Shown here one piece after another: positions 14,595-25,500 of a stretch of DNA of 64,000 bases. Where the stretch lies: NCBI GenBank assembly GCA_023458315.1, contig JAEXAH010000050.1, positions 1 through 64,000 on the forward strand, in the 5' to 3' direction. The first letter of the stretch is position 1. Each line of letters begins with the position of its first letter. The position numbers and the translations under genes are program-made. Under the pieces are notes generated by a model that did no database searches, was not told where the DNA came from, and saw only the letters and a list, made by a program, of their open reading frames with translations. The DNA comes from Pseudomonadota bacterium (lineage in GTDB: Bacteria > Pseudomonadota > Alphaproteobacteria > Rhodospirillales > Magnetospirillaceae).

Positions 14595-16243
14595 CCCTGC
14601 TGTCCTTGCTGGCCGGAGCGGGCCGCCGCACGCTGATCCTGATGGCCGCGCTGATCGTGGTCGCCGGTCTGGCCAATGCCGGGCTGGTGGTGATGATCAA
14701 CCGCATCGCCGTTCAGGTCGCCCAGGGCGCCTGGCCGGGCCTGTGGGCCTGGGCTTTGTTCGGCGGCTGTTTCCTGGCCTATTACCTGTGCAACAACGCG
14801 GCGTTGCTGAACGCCAACCGCGTCATCGAGACGCTGCTGAACCGCCTGCGCCTGGACGTGGTGGACCGCCTGCGCCAGTCGGAATTGCTGGTCGCCGACC
14901 GGGTCGGGCGCGGCACCCTGTACGCCATGGTGTCGCACGAAACCAACCACCTGTCGGTGACGTTCCCGCTGCTGGTGGACGCGCTGCAACAGGCGGTGCT
15001 GCTGTTCTTCTCGCTGTTTTACCTGCTGTATCTGTCGCCCATGGCCTTTGCCGTGTTCGTGGCGGCGGTGGCGGTGGGCGTCGCCGCCTATGTGGCGGTC
15101 AACCGCCGTTTCGCCGCCACCCTGGCCCGCCTGAGCCGCCACCAGGGCCGTATGCTGGACGCCATCGACGCCATCCTGCGCGGTGCCAAGGAATTGCGCC
15201 TGAACAGTGCGCGCGGCCAGGCGGTGGAACAGGCCTACCGCGCCCTGTCGCGGCGGACCGAGGCCGGGCTGGTGGCCTCGGGCGAGCATTGGGCCGAGAT
15301 GATCCTGCTGTCGTCCTTCGTCACCTATCTGATGCTGGGCGTGGTGGCCTATTTCTTCCCCGACGCCGCCCAGGGCCATACCCTGCTGGTGTTCCAACTG
15401 GTGCCGGTGCTGCTGTTCTGCATCAGCCCGCTGGCCAAGATCGTCGCCCAATCGCCCATGTTCCTGCGCGCCCAGGTGGGGCTGGACAGTGTGCTGGCGG
15501 TGCGCCACCAACTAGAGGAAGCGGGCGCCCTGTCGCCGGACGAGGCCCGTGCCCTGGCGGCGCCGTTGGCCGGTTTCACCACCCTGAGCTATGATTCCAT
15601 CACCTTCACCCACCACGATGAAAGCGGCGCCGCCACCTTCACCGCCGGGCCGCTGTCGCTGGAGCTGACGCGCGGCGAAGTGGTGTTCGTGGTTGGCGGC
15701 AACGGCAGCGGCAAATCCACCGCGCTGCGTCTGCTGTGCGGGCTGTACCCGGCGGCGGCGGGCAGCATCCGCGTTGACGGCCAGCCCCTGACCGCCCGCG
15801 CCGTCGCCGGTCTGCGCGAGATGTTTTCCGCCATCTTCGTGGATTTCCACCTGTTCGACCGCCTGTACGGCGCCGAAAACGCCGATCCCGCCCGCGTCCA
15901 GGAGCTGCTGGAGCAGATGGGGCTGGGCGGCAAGCTGCGTTTCGCCGATGGCCGCTTCAGCACCACCACCCTGTCCACCGGCCAGCGCAAGCGGCTGGCC
16001 CTGGTGGCGGCGCTGCTGGAGGATCGGCCGATCTATCTGTTCGACGAATGGTCGGCCGAACAGGACATCCATTTCCGCCGCTATTTCTATGAAACGGTGA
16101 TCCCGGACCTCAAGGCGCGGGGCAAGCTGGTGGTGGCCGTCACCCATGACGAACGCTACTGGCACCTTGCCGACCGGGTGGTCAAGCTGGACCTGGGCAC
16201 CGTCGTCTGGGACCGTCCGGGCAACGCATGGGGCACGCCATGA
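14591..16243 (+). CDS. ABC exporter half-transporter, cyclic-peptide (SyrD/PvdE) type, copy 2
   Basis: A 550-aa paralogue of the preceding exporter, with the same order: six-helix membrane domain, then Walker A GGNGSGKST, LSTGQRKRLAL signature, Walker B IYLFDEW and THDE switch. The strong similarity in the ATPase part (for example LFDRLYG and the FDEWxADQD-type region) shows an old tandem duplication, and the membrane halves have diverged more. ATG 14591 overlaps the stop of copy 1 and has GGGGGG upstream. Its stop overlaps the ATG of the AT-ER gene. The two halves could form a heterodimer, with both ATP sites intact by motif, or two homodimers for different congeners. Confidence 0.9.
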   Translation: MTLLSLLAGAGRRTLILMAALIVVAGLANAGLVVMINRIAVQVAQGAWPGLWAWALFGGCFLAYYLCNNAALLNANRVIETLLNRLRLDVVDRLRQSELLVADRVGRGTLYAMVSHETNHLSVTFPLLVDALQQAVLLFFSLFYLLYLSPMAFAVFVAAVAVGVAAYVAVNRRFAATLARLSRHQGRMLDAIDAILRGAKELRLNSARGQAVEQAYRALSRRTEAGLVASGEHWAEMILLSSFVTYLMLGVVAYFFPDAAQGHTLLVFQLVPVLLFCISPLAKIVAQSPMFLRAQVGLDSVLAVRHQLEEAGALSPDEARALAAPLAGFTTLSYDSITFTHHDESGAATFTAGPLSLELTRGEVVFVVGGNGSGKSTALRLLCGLYPAAAGSIRVDGQPLTARAVAGLREMFSAIFVDFHLFDRLYGAENADPARVQELLEQMGLGGKLRFADGRFSTTTLSTGQRKRLALVAALLEDRPIYLFDEWSAEQDIHFRRYFYETVIPDLKARGKLVVAVTHDERYWHLADRVVKLDLGTVVWDRPGNAWGTP

Positions 16244-18504
16244 AAGCCTTTCTGTTTCCCGGCCAGGGGGCACAGCGCGTCGGCATGGGCGCCGGTCTGT
16301 TCGACGCCTTCCCGGACAAGGTGGCCGAGGCCGATGCGGTGCTGGGGTTCTCCATCGCCGAATTGTGCCTGAACGGCCCCATGGAGCGGCTGACCCGCAC
16401 CTGCTTCACCCAGCCCGCCTTGTACGTGGTCAGCGCCCTGAAATTCATGACCCAAGGCGACCGCCCCGACGTGGTTCTGGGCCACAGCGTCGGCGAATAC
16501 GCCGCCCTGTTCGCCGCCGGGGTGGTGGATTTTGCCACCGGCCTGAAGCTGGTGAAAAAGCGCGGTGAATTGATGGACCGCGCCCAGGGTGGCGGCATGG
16601 CGGCGGTGATCGGCCTGGATGCCGAGCAGATCGCGGCGGTGGTGCGGGATCATGGCCTGACCGACATTCATCCCGCCAATTTCAACACCCCGCGCCAGAT
16701 CGTGCTGTCGGGCCGCCGCGAGGCGGTGGTGGCGGCGGAACCCTTGTTCCGCGCCGCCGGGGCCAGCCATTACGTGGTGCTGCCGGTGGGCGGCGCCTTC
16801 CACACGCCGTTCATGGCCGAGGCCCGCCGCGACTTCGCCGATTTCGCTGCCAGCTTCACCTTTGCCGCGCCCAGCGTGCCGGTGATTTCCAACGTCACCG
16901 CCCGCCCCCATGATCCCGCCCTGCTGCGCGAGCGCATGGTGGAGCAGATCACCGCCCCGGTGCGCTGGTGCGAATCCATCCGCTATCTGCTGGCCAAGGG
17001 CCTGCGCTTCGAGGACGTGACCGAGATCGGCGACGGCCCGCCGGTGGTCAAGCCCATGGTCCGTCGCACCGAAGCCGAGGCCGGGCCGCTGGAGGCCGCC
17101 GCCCTGGCCGCCGAGGAAGCGCCAACCCCCGTCGCCGCGCCAACCACCGGGCCGTTCAGCCTGGACAATCTGGGCTCGCGCGCGTTCTGCGCCGATTTCG
17201 GCCTGAGCCATCCTTATGTCTGCGGCGCCATGTACCAGGGCGTGTCCTCGGTCGAGATGGTAACGCGCATGGGCCGGGCGGGCATGCTGGCGTTCTTCGG
17301 CGCGGGCGGCCTGCCCATGGAGCGGGTCGAGCAGGCCATCACCGCCATCCGCGCCAACCTGCCCGACGGCGCGCCGTTCGGCGTCAACTTCATCGCCCAC
17401 GTCAACAATCCCCATCTGGAAGACCAGTTGGCCGATCTGCTGATCCGCCACGGCGTGCGGGTGGCCGAGGCCTCGGCCTTCATGGAGGTGACGCCCGCCT
17501 TGGCCCGCTGGCGCGCCCTGGGTCTGCGCGAGGAAAACGGCAAGATCCATGCCGACAACCGCATCATCGCCAAGGTGTCGCGCCCCGACGTCGCCGCCCA
17601 ATTCCTGGCCGCCGCGCCCGAGCGGGTGGTGGCGCGGCTGCGGCAAGCGGGCGCCATCACCGAGGCGCAGGCGGCGCTGCTGGCCCAGGTGCCCATGGCC
17701 GATGCCCTGTGCGTCGAATCGGATTCCGGCGGCCATACCGACCAGGGCATGCCCTTTACCCTGATCCCGGCGGTGCTGCGGGTGCGCGATGCCGCCGCCG
17801 CTGCCTTTCCCCGCTTCGCCGGGCGGGTGCATGTGGGTGCGGCGGGCGGCATCGGCACGCCCGAGGCGGCGGCGGCGGTGCTGGTACTGGGCGCCGAATT
17901 CATCGCCACCGGCTCCATCAACCAATGCAGCGTCGAGGCGGGCACCAGCGACGCGGTCAAGGACATGCTGGAGGGCGCCGCCGTCCACGACATGGCCTAT
18001 GCCCCCTCGGGCGAGATGTTCGAGCTGGGCTCGAAGGTGCAGGTGCTGAAGAAGGGACTGTTCTTCCCGGCCCGCGCCGAGAAACTGGTGGCCGCCTACC
18101 GCCAGTTCGACGGGCTGGAGGCCATGGATGCCGCCACCCGCCGCCAGATCGAGGAGCGCATCTTCCGCCGCCCGCTGACCACGGTGTGGGACGAGGTGCG
18201 CACCCGCCTGAGCGCAGAGGAGATCGAGCGCGCCGAACGCATGCCCAAGCACAAGATGGCGCTGGTGTTCCGCCGCTATTTCAAGGATGCCAGCCGCTGG
18301 GCGCTGAACGGCGATCTTGAGCACAAGGTGGATTTCCAAATCCATTGCGGCCCGGCGCAGGGTGCCTTTAACCAATGGGTGGCGGGCACCGACCTGCAAT
18401 CCTGGCGCGCCCGCCATGTGGACGACATCGCCCTGCGCCTGCTGGACGCCACCGCAAGCATGCTGAACCGCCGCTTCGCCGAGATGATCGGGGGCCGTCC
18501 ATGA
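16240..18504 (+). CDS. trans-acting acyltransferase fused to PfaD-type enoyl reductase (AT-ER)
   Basis: A 754-aa bifunctional protein. Residues 1-285 are a malonyl acyltransferase: FPGQGAQ, GHSVGE with nucleophile S83, and GAFHTPFM carrying the catalytic His. It loads malonyl on the AT-less modules of PKS1 and PKS2 and on the donor ACP. After a Pro/Ala linker (about 286-312), residues 313-750 form an FMN-dependent enoyl reductase of the PfaD/PksE type (HPYVCGAMYQGVSS, ESDSGGHTDQG, AAGGIGTPEAA), which reduces double bonds in trans at chosen modules. Start ATG 16240 overlaps the second exporter's stop, and its own stop overlaps PKS1 (ATGA). No other AT is visible, so this one must serve the whole line. 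An editing acyl hydrolase AT is absent. Confidence 0.95.
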   Translation: MKAFLFPGQGAQRVGMGAGLFDAFPDKVAEADAVLGFSIAELCLNGPMERLTRTCFTQPALYVVSALKFMTQGDRPDVVLGHSVGEYAALFAAGVVDFATGLKLVKKRGELMDRAQGGGMAAVIGLDAEQIAAVVRDHGLTDIHPANFNTPRQIVLSGRREAVVAAEPLFRAAGASHYVVLPVGGAFHTPFMAEARRDFADFAASFTFAAPSVPVISNVTARPHDPALLRERMVEQITAPVRWCESIRYLLAKGLRFEDVTEIGDGPPVVKPMVRRTEAEAGPLEAAALAAEEAPTPVAAPTTGPFSLDNLGSRAFCADFGLSHPYVCGAMYQGVSSVEMVTRMGRAGMLAFFGAGGLPMERVEQAITAIRANLPDGAPFGVNFIAHVNNPHLEDQLADLLIRHGVRVAEASAFMEVTPALARWRALGLREENGKIHADNRIIAKVSRPDVAAQFLAAAPERVVARLRQAGAITEAQAALLAQVPMADALCVESDSGGHTDQGMPFTLIPAVLRVRDAAAAAFPRFAGRVHVGAAGGIGTPEAAAAVLVLGAEFIATGSINQCSVEAGTSDAVKDMLEGAAVHDMAYAPSGEMFELGSKVQVLKKGLFFPARAEKLVAAYRQFDGLEAMDAATRRQIEERIFRRPLTTVWDEVRTRLSAEEIERAERMPKHKMALVFRRYFKDASRWALNGDLEHKVDFQIHCGPAQGAFNQWVAGTDLQSWRARHVDDIALRLLDATASMLNRRFAEMIGGRP

Positions 18505-21500
18505 CGCAGCCCGCCGCCATCGCCATCATCGGCATGGGTCTGCGCCTGCCCGGCGCCGAGTCGCTGGACGGGCTGTGGCAGCATCTGGCGGCGGCGCGCT
18601 CGCTGATCACCGAGGTTCCGGCCCAGCGTTGGGACAAGGAGGCGTGGCGCGGCAATCCGGCCCGCGGCAACAAGACCGCCAGCATCTGGGGCGGTTTCGT
18701 CGCCGACGCCGATTGCTTCGACGCGGGCTTCTTCGCCATTTCCCCGCGCGAAGCGGCGTGGATGGACCCGCAACAGCGTTTCGCCCTGGAAATGGCCTGG
18801 CACGCCATCGAGGATGCGGGCTACCGCGCCTCGGCCCTGGCGGGTAGCCGCACCGGCGTGTTCATGGGGGTGTGCCACTGGGATTACGCCGAATTGCTGG
18901 AAAAGCATCTGGCGGCGGTGGATGCCTACACCCCGACCGGCATCGCCTTTTCCATCATCGCCAACCGCGTCTCGCATTTCTTCGATTTGCGCGGCCCCAG
19001 CGTCACCAACGACACCGCCTGCGCCGCCTCGATGACCGCCGTGCACGACGCGGTGGCGGCCTTGCGCGCCGGGCAATGCGACATGGCGCTGGCGGGCGGT
19101 GTCAATCTGATCTGGTCGCCCAACCATTTCGTCGCCTTTTCCAAGGCGGGCATGCTGTCGCGCAACGGCCGCGCCAAGGCGTTCGACGAGGCCGCCGACG
19201 GTTATGTGCGCGGCGAGGGCGGCGCGGTGTTGCTGCTGAAACCGTTGGAGCAAGCGCTGGCCGATGGCGATCCCATCCATGGCGTGATTCGCGGCATCGG
19301 CATCAATCACGGCGGCCGCACCAATTCCCTGACCGTGACCAATCCCGAGGCCCAGGCGGCGCTGATCGCCGAGGTTTTGGCCGGGGCGGGCCTGACCCCC
19401 GCCGACATCGCGTATCTGGAAGCGCACGGCCCCGGCACGCCGTTGGGCGACCCCATCGAGATTGCCGGGCTGAAACAGGCCTTCGCCCGGTTGCACGCGG
19501 CGGCGGGCACGGAACCGCGCCCCGGCGCCATCGGCATCGGCTCGGTCAAGACCAATATGGGCCATCTGGAAGGCGCCGCCGGGGTGGCGGGCATGGTCAA
19601 GGTGCTGGCGGCTTTGCGCCACGGCCAATTGCCCGCCAATGTGGGGTTCCAACATCTCAACCGGCTGATCGACCTGTCGGGCAGCGATTTCCGCATTCAG
19701 GCCGAGGCCACGCCATGGCCGCCACTGCCCGGCGCCCCCCGCCGCGCGGGCGTCAGCTCGTTCGGCTTCGGCGGTTCCAACGGCCATGTGGTGATCGAGG
19801 AAGCGCCGCAAGTGCCGCCCGCCAAGCCGGGGCGCGGCGCGGTGGTGCTGCCGTTCTCGGCCCGCGACGACGGGCGGTTGCGGGCGCTGGCGGCAGCCTT
19901 GCGCGATTTCGCCGCCCAGCCCCCCGCCGGGGTAACGCTCGCCGATCTGGCCCTGACCCTGCAAAGCGGACGCGAGGTCCTGGACGCCCGCGCTGCCATC
20001 ACCGCCGCCACCTGGGAGCAAGCGGTAACGGCGTTGGAGGCCCTGCTGGCCGACCGGCCCCATCCCGGCCTGCTGCTGCCCGGCGGCGATGGCAGCGGCC
20101 CCGGCCAGGATTGGGTGAACGGCAAAGAGATGACGTGGCCCAAGCGCAAGGCGCGGCGCATCCACGCCCCGCTTTACCCCTTCGACCGTCAGCGCCATTG
20201 GCTGGATTTGTCGGTGCCGCTCAAGGACGATGCTGCAATCGCCCATCCGCTGCTGCACCGCAATGTCTCGGATTTCGCCGGCTTGCGCTGGCAGACCCGC
20301 CTGCCGGGCGACGCGCCGGTCTGGGCCGACCACCATGTGGGCGGAGTACGGGTGCTGCCGGGCATGGCGGCGCTGGAAATGGCCCGCGCCGCCGCTGAAC
20401 GCGGCACCGGCAGCAATGCCGCCGGATGGAGCTTCACCGACTGGATGTGGACCCGCCCGGTGCTGGATGGCGGCGGCGTCACCGAGATCGAGAGCGTTCT
20501 GCACCGCCAGGGCGATGTCCTGGCCTTCACCCTGGCGCAAGCGGACGGCGAACGGGTGCGCGGCAGCCTGCGCCCGCTGAGCGGCGAGGCCCCCGCCGCC
20601 CTGGACCTTGCCGCCCTGCGCGCCGCCGCGCCGCGTATCGTGCCCCCTGCCGAATGCTATGCCCGCCTGCGCGCCGATGGTGTCGAGCACGGCCCGGCCT
20701 TTCAGGTGTTGACCCACATCCAGGCGGGCGACGGCTTCGTGCTGGCGCAGATCAAGCTGGGCCGCCGCCAACAGCCCGCCTTGGCCGAGATGCCGTTGCA
20801 TCCGGTGGTGCTGGACGCCGCCATCCAGGCCTGGGCGGCGCTGGACGGCGACCATCCGCCGGGCGCCGCCGTGCCCTTCGCCTGCCGCCGCCTGGATATG
20901 TGGGGACCGTGCGAGCCGGTGATGTGGGCGCGCATCCGCCGCGCATCCGTGCCGCAGGCCGAGGGCCTGATCCGTCTGGACATCGAGTTGCTGGACAAGG
21001 ACGGTTCCCCACGCGTCGTTTTCCACGATCTGTCGCTGCGCGCCATGAGCGCCGCACCAAGCGTCGCCGCACCGTTCCTGGCGGCGGGGGCGTGGCGGGA
21101 CAGGCCGTTGCCGCCGCGAAATGATGCGGGCCGGACCGTGACCGTCGTGCTGGCCGGGCTGAGCGACGGACCGCCCGGCGCCATCCCCCTGCCCGCCGCC
21201 AATCCGGAAGACCCGGCGGCGTGGATCGCCGCCCTGCACGGCATCCTCCGCGACCGCCTGCGCGGCCAGGAGCGCCAGCGCATCCTGGTGCTGGCCGATG
21301 GGGCATTGCCGCCGCTGCTGACCCGGCCCCTGGCGGCGCTGCTGATGACGGCGCGCCAGGAACAGCCCCGGCTGGACGGCGCATTGGTGCAGGTGGCGGG
21401 CAGCATCACCCCCGAGCGTCTGGCCGCCATCGTGGCGGCGGAAGCAACACGCGGCGACGGCTGGCCCGAACTGCGCCACGAAGGCGATGGCCGCCGTCTG

Positions 21501-22560
21501 GCCTGGGTGCCCGAGGAAATCACCGCCGCCGCACCGCCGCTGGCCCTAACCCCCGGCGCCACCTATTGGATCACCGGCGGCCTGGGCGGGCTGGGCCGCA
21601 TCTTCGCCCGCTGGCTGCTGCAACGCGGCGCCGGTCAGGTGGTGCTGAGCGGCCGCGCCGAAATCGCCGCCGACGATGCCCGGCTGGCCGAATTGGGCGA
21701 GCGCGTGCGCTATGTGGCCTGCGACCTGACCGACCGCCACGCCGTGGCGGCGGCGGTGGCGGGCATGCCCGGCCTGCGCGGCATCATCCACGCGGCGGGC
21801 GTGCTGGACGATGCCTATATGCTGACCCGCGCGGCGGATGCCGCCAGCGCCGTTCTGGCGCCCAAGCTGGCGGGCACCCTGGTGTTGGACGCGGCCACGC
21901 GCGGCCTGGATTTGGATTTCCTGGTGCTGTGCTCGTCGGTGGCGGCGCGCTTCGGTAATGCCGGACAGGCGGAATACGCCGCCGCCAACGCCTTCATGGA
22001 CGGTTTCGCCGAGGGGGCACAGCACCGTACCGTGCTGTCGGTGGGCTGGCCGCTATGGGCCGAAGGCGGCATGGGCGTGGATGCCGCCACCCAGGCGGCG
22101 CTGACCCGCCGTTTCGGCACCATCCCCATGCCCACCGCCACCGGACTGGCGGCGCTGGAGCATCTGCTGGCGGCGGGCGCGCCCGCTTGCGCCACCGTGC
22201 TGCACGGACGGCCCGAGCGGCTGCGGCAAATGCTGGCGGAGTTCGGACAGGGCGCGCCGGAAGCGGCACCCGCCGCACCGCCAACCGCCCGCCCCGCCGA
22301 TCTGGAAGCCCGCGCCCAGGATTTCCTGCGCGCCGTGCTGGCCGACGTGCTGCATCTGGAACCGGCGCAGATTCGCGTCAACCGCAAGCTGGACGAATAC
22401 GGCCTGGATTCCATCGCCATCGTCGAGGCCACCAACCGCCTGGAAGAATCCCTGGGGCCGCTGTCCAAGACCCTGTTCTTCGAATATGTGGACGTGGCGG
22501 GCATCGCCGCCCATCTGGTGGCGGAACACGGCGCCGCCCTGACCGGCGCCCTGGGCGATG
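18501..22560 (+). other. PKS1 module 1: KS-DH-KR-ACP
   Basis: KS1 (residues 4-434) has Cys174 in DTACAAS and His309 in EAHGPGT, both slightly off the usual TACSSS and HGTGT. The second His is in TNMGH. DH (about 577-850) has an intact HxxxGxxxxP (His611) and the DAAIQ acid motif. KR (about 1010-1200) has GGLGGLGR, the LDD stretch expected of B-type (D-hydroxy) reduction, and catalytic Tyr in EYAAAN (about 1158). ACP1 Ser1304 (GLDSI). Expected product: an alpha,beta-double bond. Confidence 0.9.
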
Positions 22561-25500
22561 CCCCGACCGCCGCCGCCGCGCAGCCGGAACGAGTCGCCAT
22601 CGAAACAATCCGCGCCCGGCCCGCCGCCGAGGACGGGCGCGGCACCCACGACGTCGCCATCATCGGCCTGTCGCTGAAGGTGGCCAAGGCCGGGGACCAG
22701 CAGGCGTTCTGGGACATGCTGGCCCAGGGCCTGCACGGCTTCGAGCCCTATCCCGCCGACCGCTGGAACCATGCGGCGCTGCTGCACCCCGAACGCGACG
22801 TTCTCGGCAAGACGGTGGTCAAGACCGGCTGCTTCCTGGACGACATCGCCGCCTTCGATCCGCGCTATTTCCGCATCTCGCAATACGAGGCGGAACTGAT
22901 GTCGCCCGAGGTGCGGCTGTTCCTGCAAACCTCGGTCGAGGCGTTCGAGGATGCCGGATACTCGCGCGAGACCATGCGGACGCGGATGGGCGGCGACGTG
23001 GCCGTCATCATGGGCTCGATGACCAACGAGTACGACCTCTACGGCTTCCAGAACATGCTGATGCGCGGCTCGCTGGCCAGCGGCAGCTATACCGGCACCG
23101 TGCCCAACATGGTGTCCTATTTTTACGGATTCACCGGCCCATCCTATTTCCTCGACACCATGTGTTCGGCCTCGTCCACCTGCGTGCACGAGGCGGTGCA
23201 CATGCTGCGGGCCGGGCGCTGCCGCATGGCGCTGGCGGGCGGCATCAGCCTGCTACTACATCCGCAGAAGCTGATCGCCACCAGCCAGGAACATTTCACT
23301 TCCAAAACGGCCGAGGTGATCCGGGGCTACGGCCTGGGCGCCGACGGCACCATCCTGGGCGAAGGCGTTGGCGCCCTGGTGCTGAAGCGGCTGGCCGACG
23401 CCGAACGGGATGGCGACCACATTTACGGCATCATCCGTGGCACCGCCATCAGCAACGCGGGCGTGCGCAACGGCTTCACCGTGCCCAATCCGCACCAGCA
23501 GGCCGCCGCCATCGCCCAGGCGCTGGACGATGCCGGGATCACCGCCGACACCATCGGCTATGTGGAGGGCCACGGCTCGGGCACCGCGCTGGGCGATCCC
23601 ATCGAGGTCAAGGCGCTGACCCAAGCGTGGCGGCGCCATACCGACACGGTGCAGACCTGCCCCATCGGCACGGTCAAAAGCAATGTGGGCCACCTGCTGG
23701 CGGCGTCCGGTCTGGCCGGAATCGTCAAGGTGCTGATGCAGATGCGGCACGGCATGCTGGCGCCGTCGCTGCACGCCGAGACGCTGAACCCCAACATCCC
23801 CTTCGCCCAGACGCCGTTCGTGGTGCAGCGCCGCCTGGAACCGTGGACCCGCCGCACGGATGCCAGCGGGGCCGAGATACCGCGCCGCGCCGGCATCACC
23901 TCGATCGGCGCGGGCGGCATGAACTCGCACATCGTCATCGAGGAATATTCCGCCCCGCCCGCCGCCACCGCCGATGCCGGGCCGCATATCCTGGTGCTGT
24001 CGGCCATGGGAGAGGCCCAACTGGCCGAGGTGGCGCGGCGCTTCCACGCCCATCTGCTGACCCATCCCGAGCAATCCCTGGCCGATCTGGCCTATACCCT
24101 TCAGGTCGGGCGCAACCAATTGCCCTGCCGCATGGCCGTGGTGGTCGCCGACCGTGCGGCGGCGGCGGCGCGGCTGGCGGCGTTCATCGCCGCGCCCGGT
24201 GCCGCCCCCGGCCTGCATTACGCCCGCTCCATCCTGGAATGCGACCCGCTGCCCGCCGATCTGGGCAACCCGCAATCGGTGGCCGCCGCCTGGGTCAGCG
24301 GCAGCGAAGTGGATTGGGATTCCCTGCATGCGGGCCGCCAGCCGCGCCGCCTGTCGCTGCCGTCCTATCCGTTCGAGCGCCTGCGCTGCTGGTACCCGGA
24401 ATGGCCCGACGCCCCTTCGGTGGTGCAGCCGCTGGGATCGCGGCTGAAGCTGCATCCGCTGATCGGCGAGAATCGCTCGGATCTGTCGGGGCTGCGCTAT
24501 ACGACCCGGCTGTATCTGGACGAATTGCGCGACTATGTGCAAAAGCGCGACCGGCACCCGGAAATGCTGCCGCTGGCAGCGCTGGAGGCCATGCTGGCGG
24601 TGGCCCGCGTGGCGGGTGTCGGCGGCCCGCTGGCGCTGGCCGATTTGCGCGTGCTGGCCGACATGGATTGGGCCAAGGCGCAAGAGCTGACCGCTGAACT
24701 GGATGCCGAGAGCGTGCGGCTGGCGGTGGACGGCATCGCCTGGGCCGAAGCCCGCCTGATGCCGGGCCGCCCCCGCCCCGTTCCCAGCAATTCCGGCGGC
24801 ACCCGCATCGAAGCCGCCGAGCTTTACGAGCGTCTGCGCCAGAGGGGCTATGATTTCGCCCCCTATCTGGAAAGCGTGGCCCATGCCGTGCTGGCGCCGG
24901 GCGGCGCCGTGACCTGTGTGCTGCGCGCCGACCCGCCGCAACAGGATCATTTCAAGCGCGGCACCTGCATCGCCGCCCCGGCCCTGGCCGCCGCCTTCCA
25001 GGCGTTGCTGCTGGCGACCGACGGACCCGCCGTGCTGGCGGGCATGGATGGCGCCCTGCTGAACGGCACCGCCCCCATCGCCCAGATCATCGCCGCGCCC
25101 GAGGGCGACGGTTTCGGCCTGTGGTTCCTGGATGGCGACGGCGCCGTAATGGCCGCCTGCCACGGTGTGCGGCTGGCGGCATCGGCCAATACAGCGTCGG
25201 CAGCGCAGCCGCAGAGTGCCGAGGCCGATCCCCGCCTTGTCCTGGCCCATGAATTGCGCGCCCATGCCGCCGAATTGCTGAAATTCCCGGCCGAGCAATT
25301 GGGCCTGCGCGAGGCCTTTCACGACCTCGGCTTCGATTCCATCTCGCTGGCCCGGCTGGCCGCCGCCTTGTCCACCGCCTACAACATCACCCTGTCCCCG
25401 GCGGTGTTCTTCGAGGCCGAGCACGTCGAGGCGCTGGCCGAGCATCTGATGGCCCGCCATGGAATCAGTCCCGCCGCCCGCCCGGCCCAACCCGCCCGCG

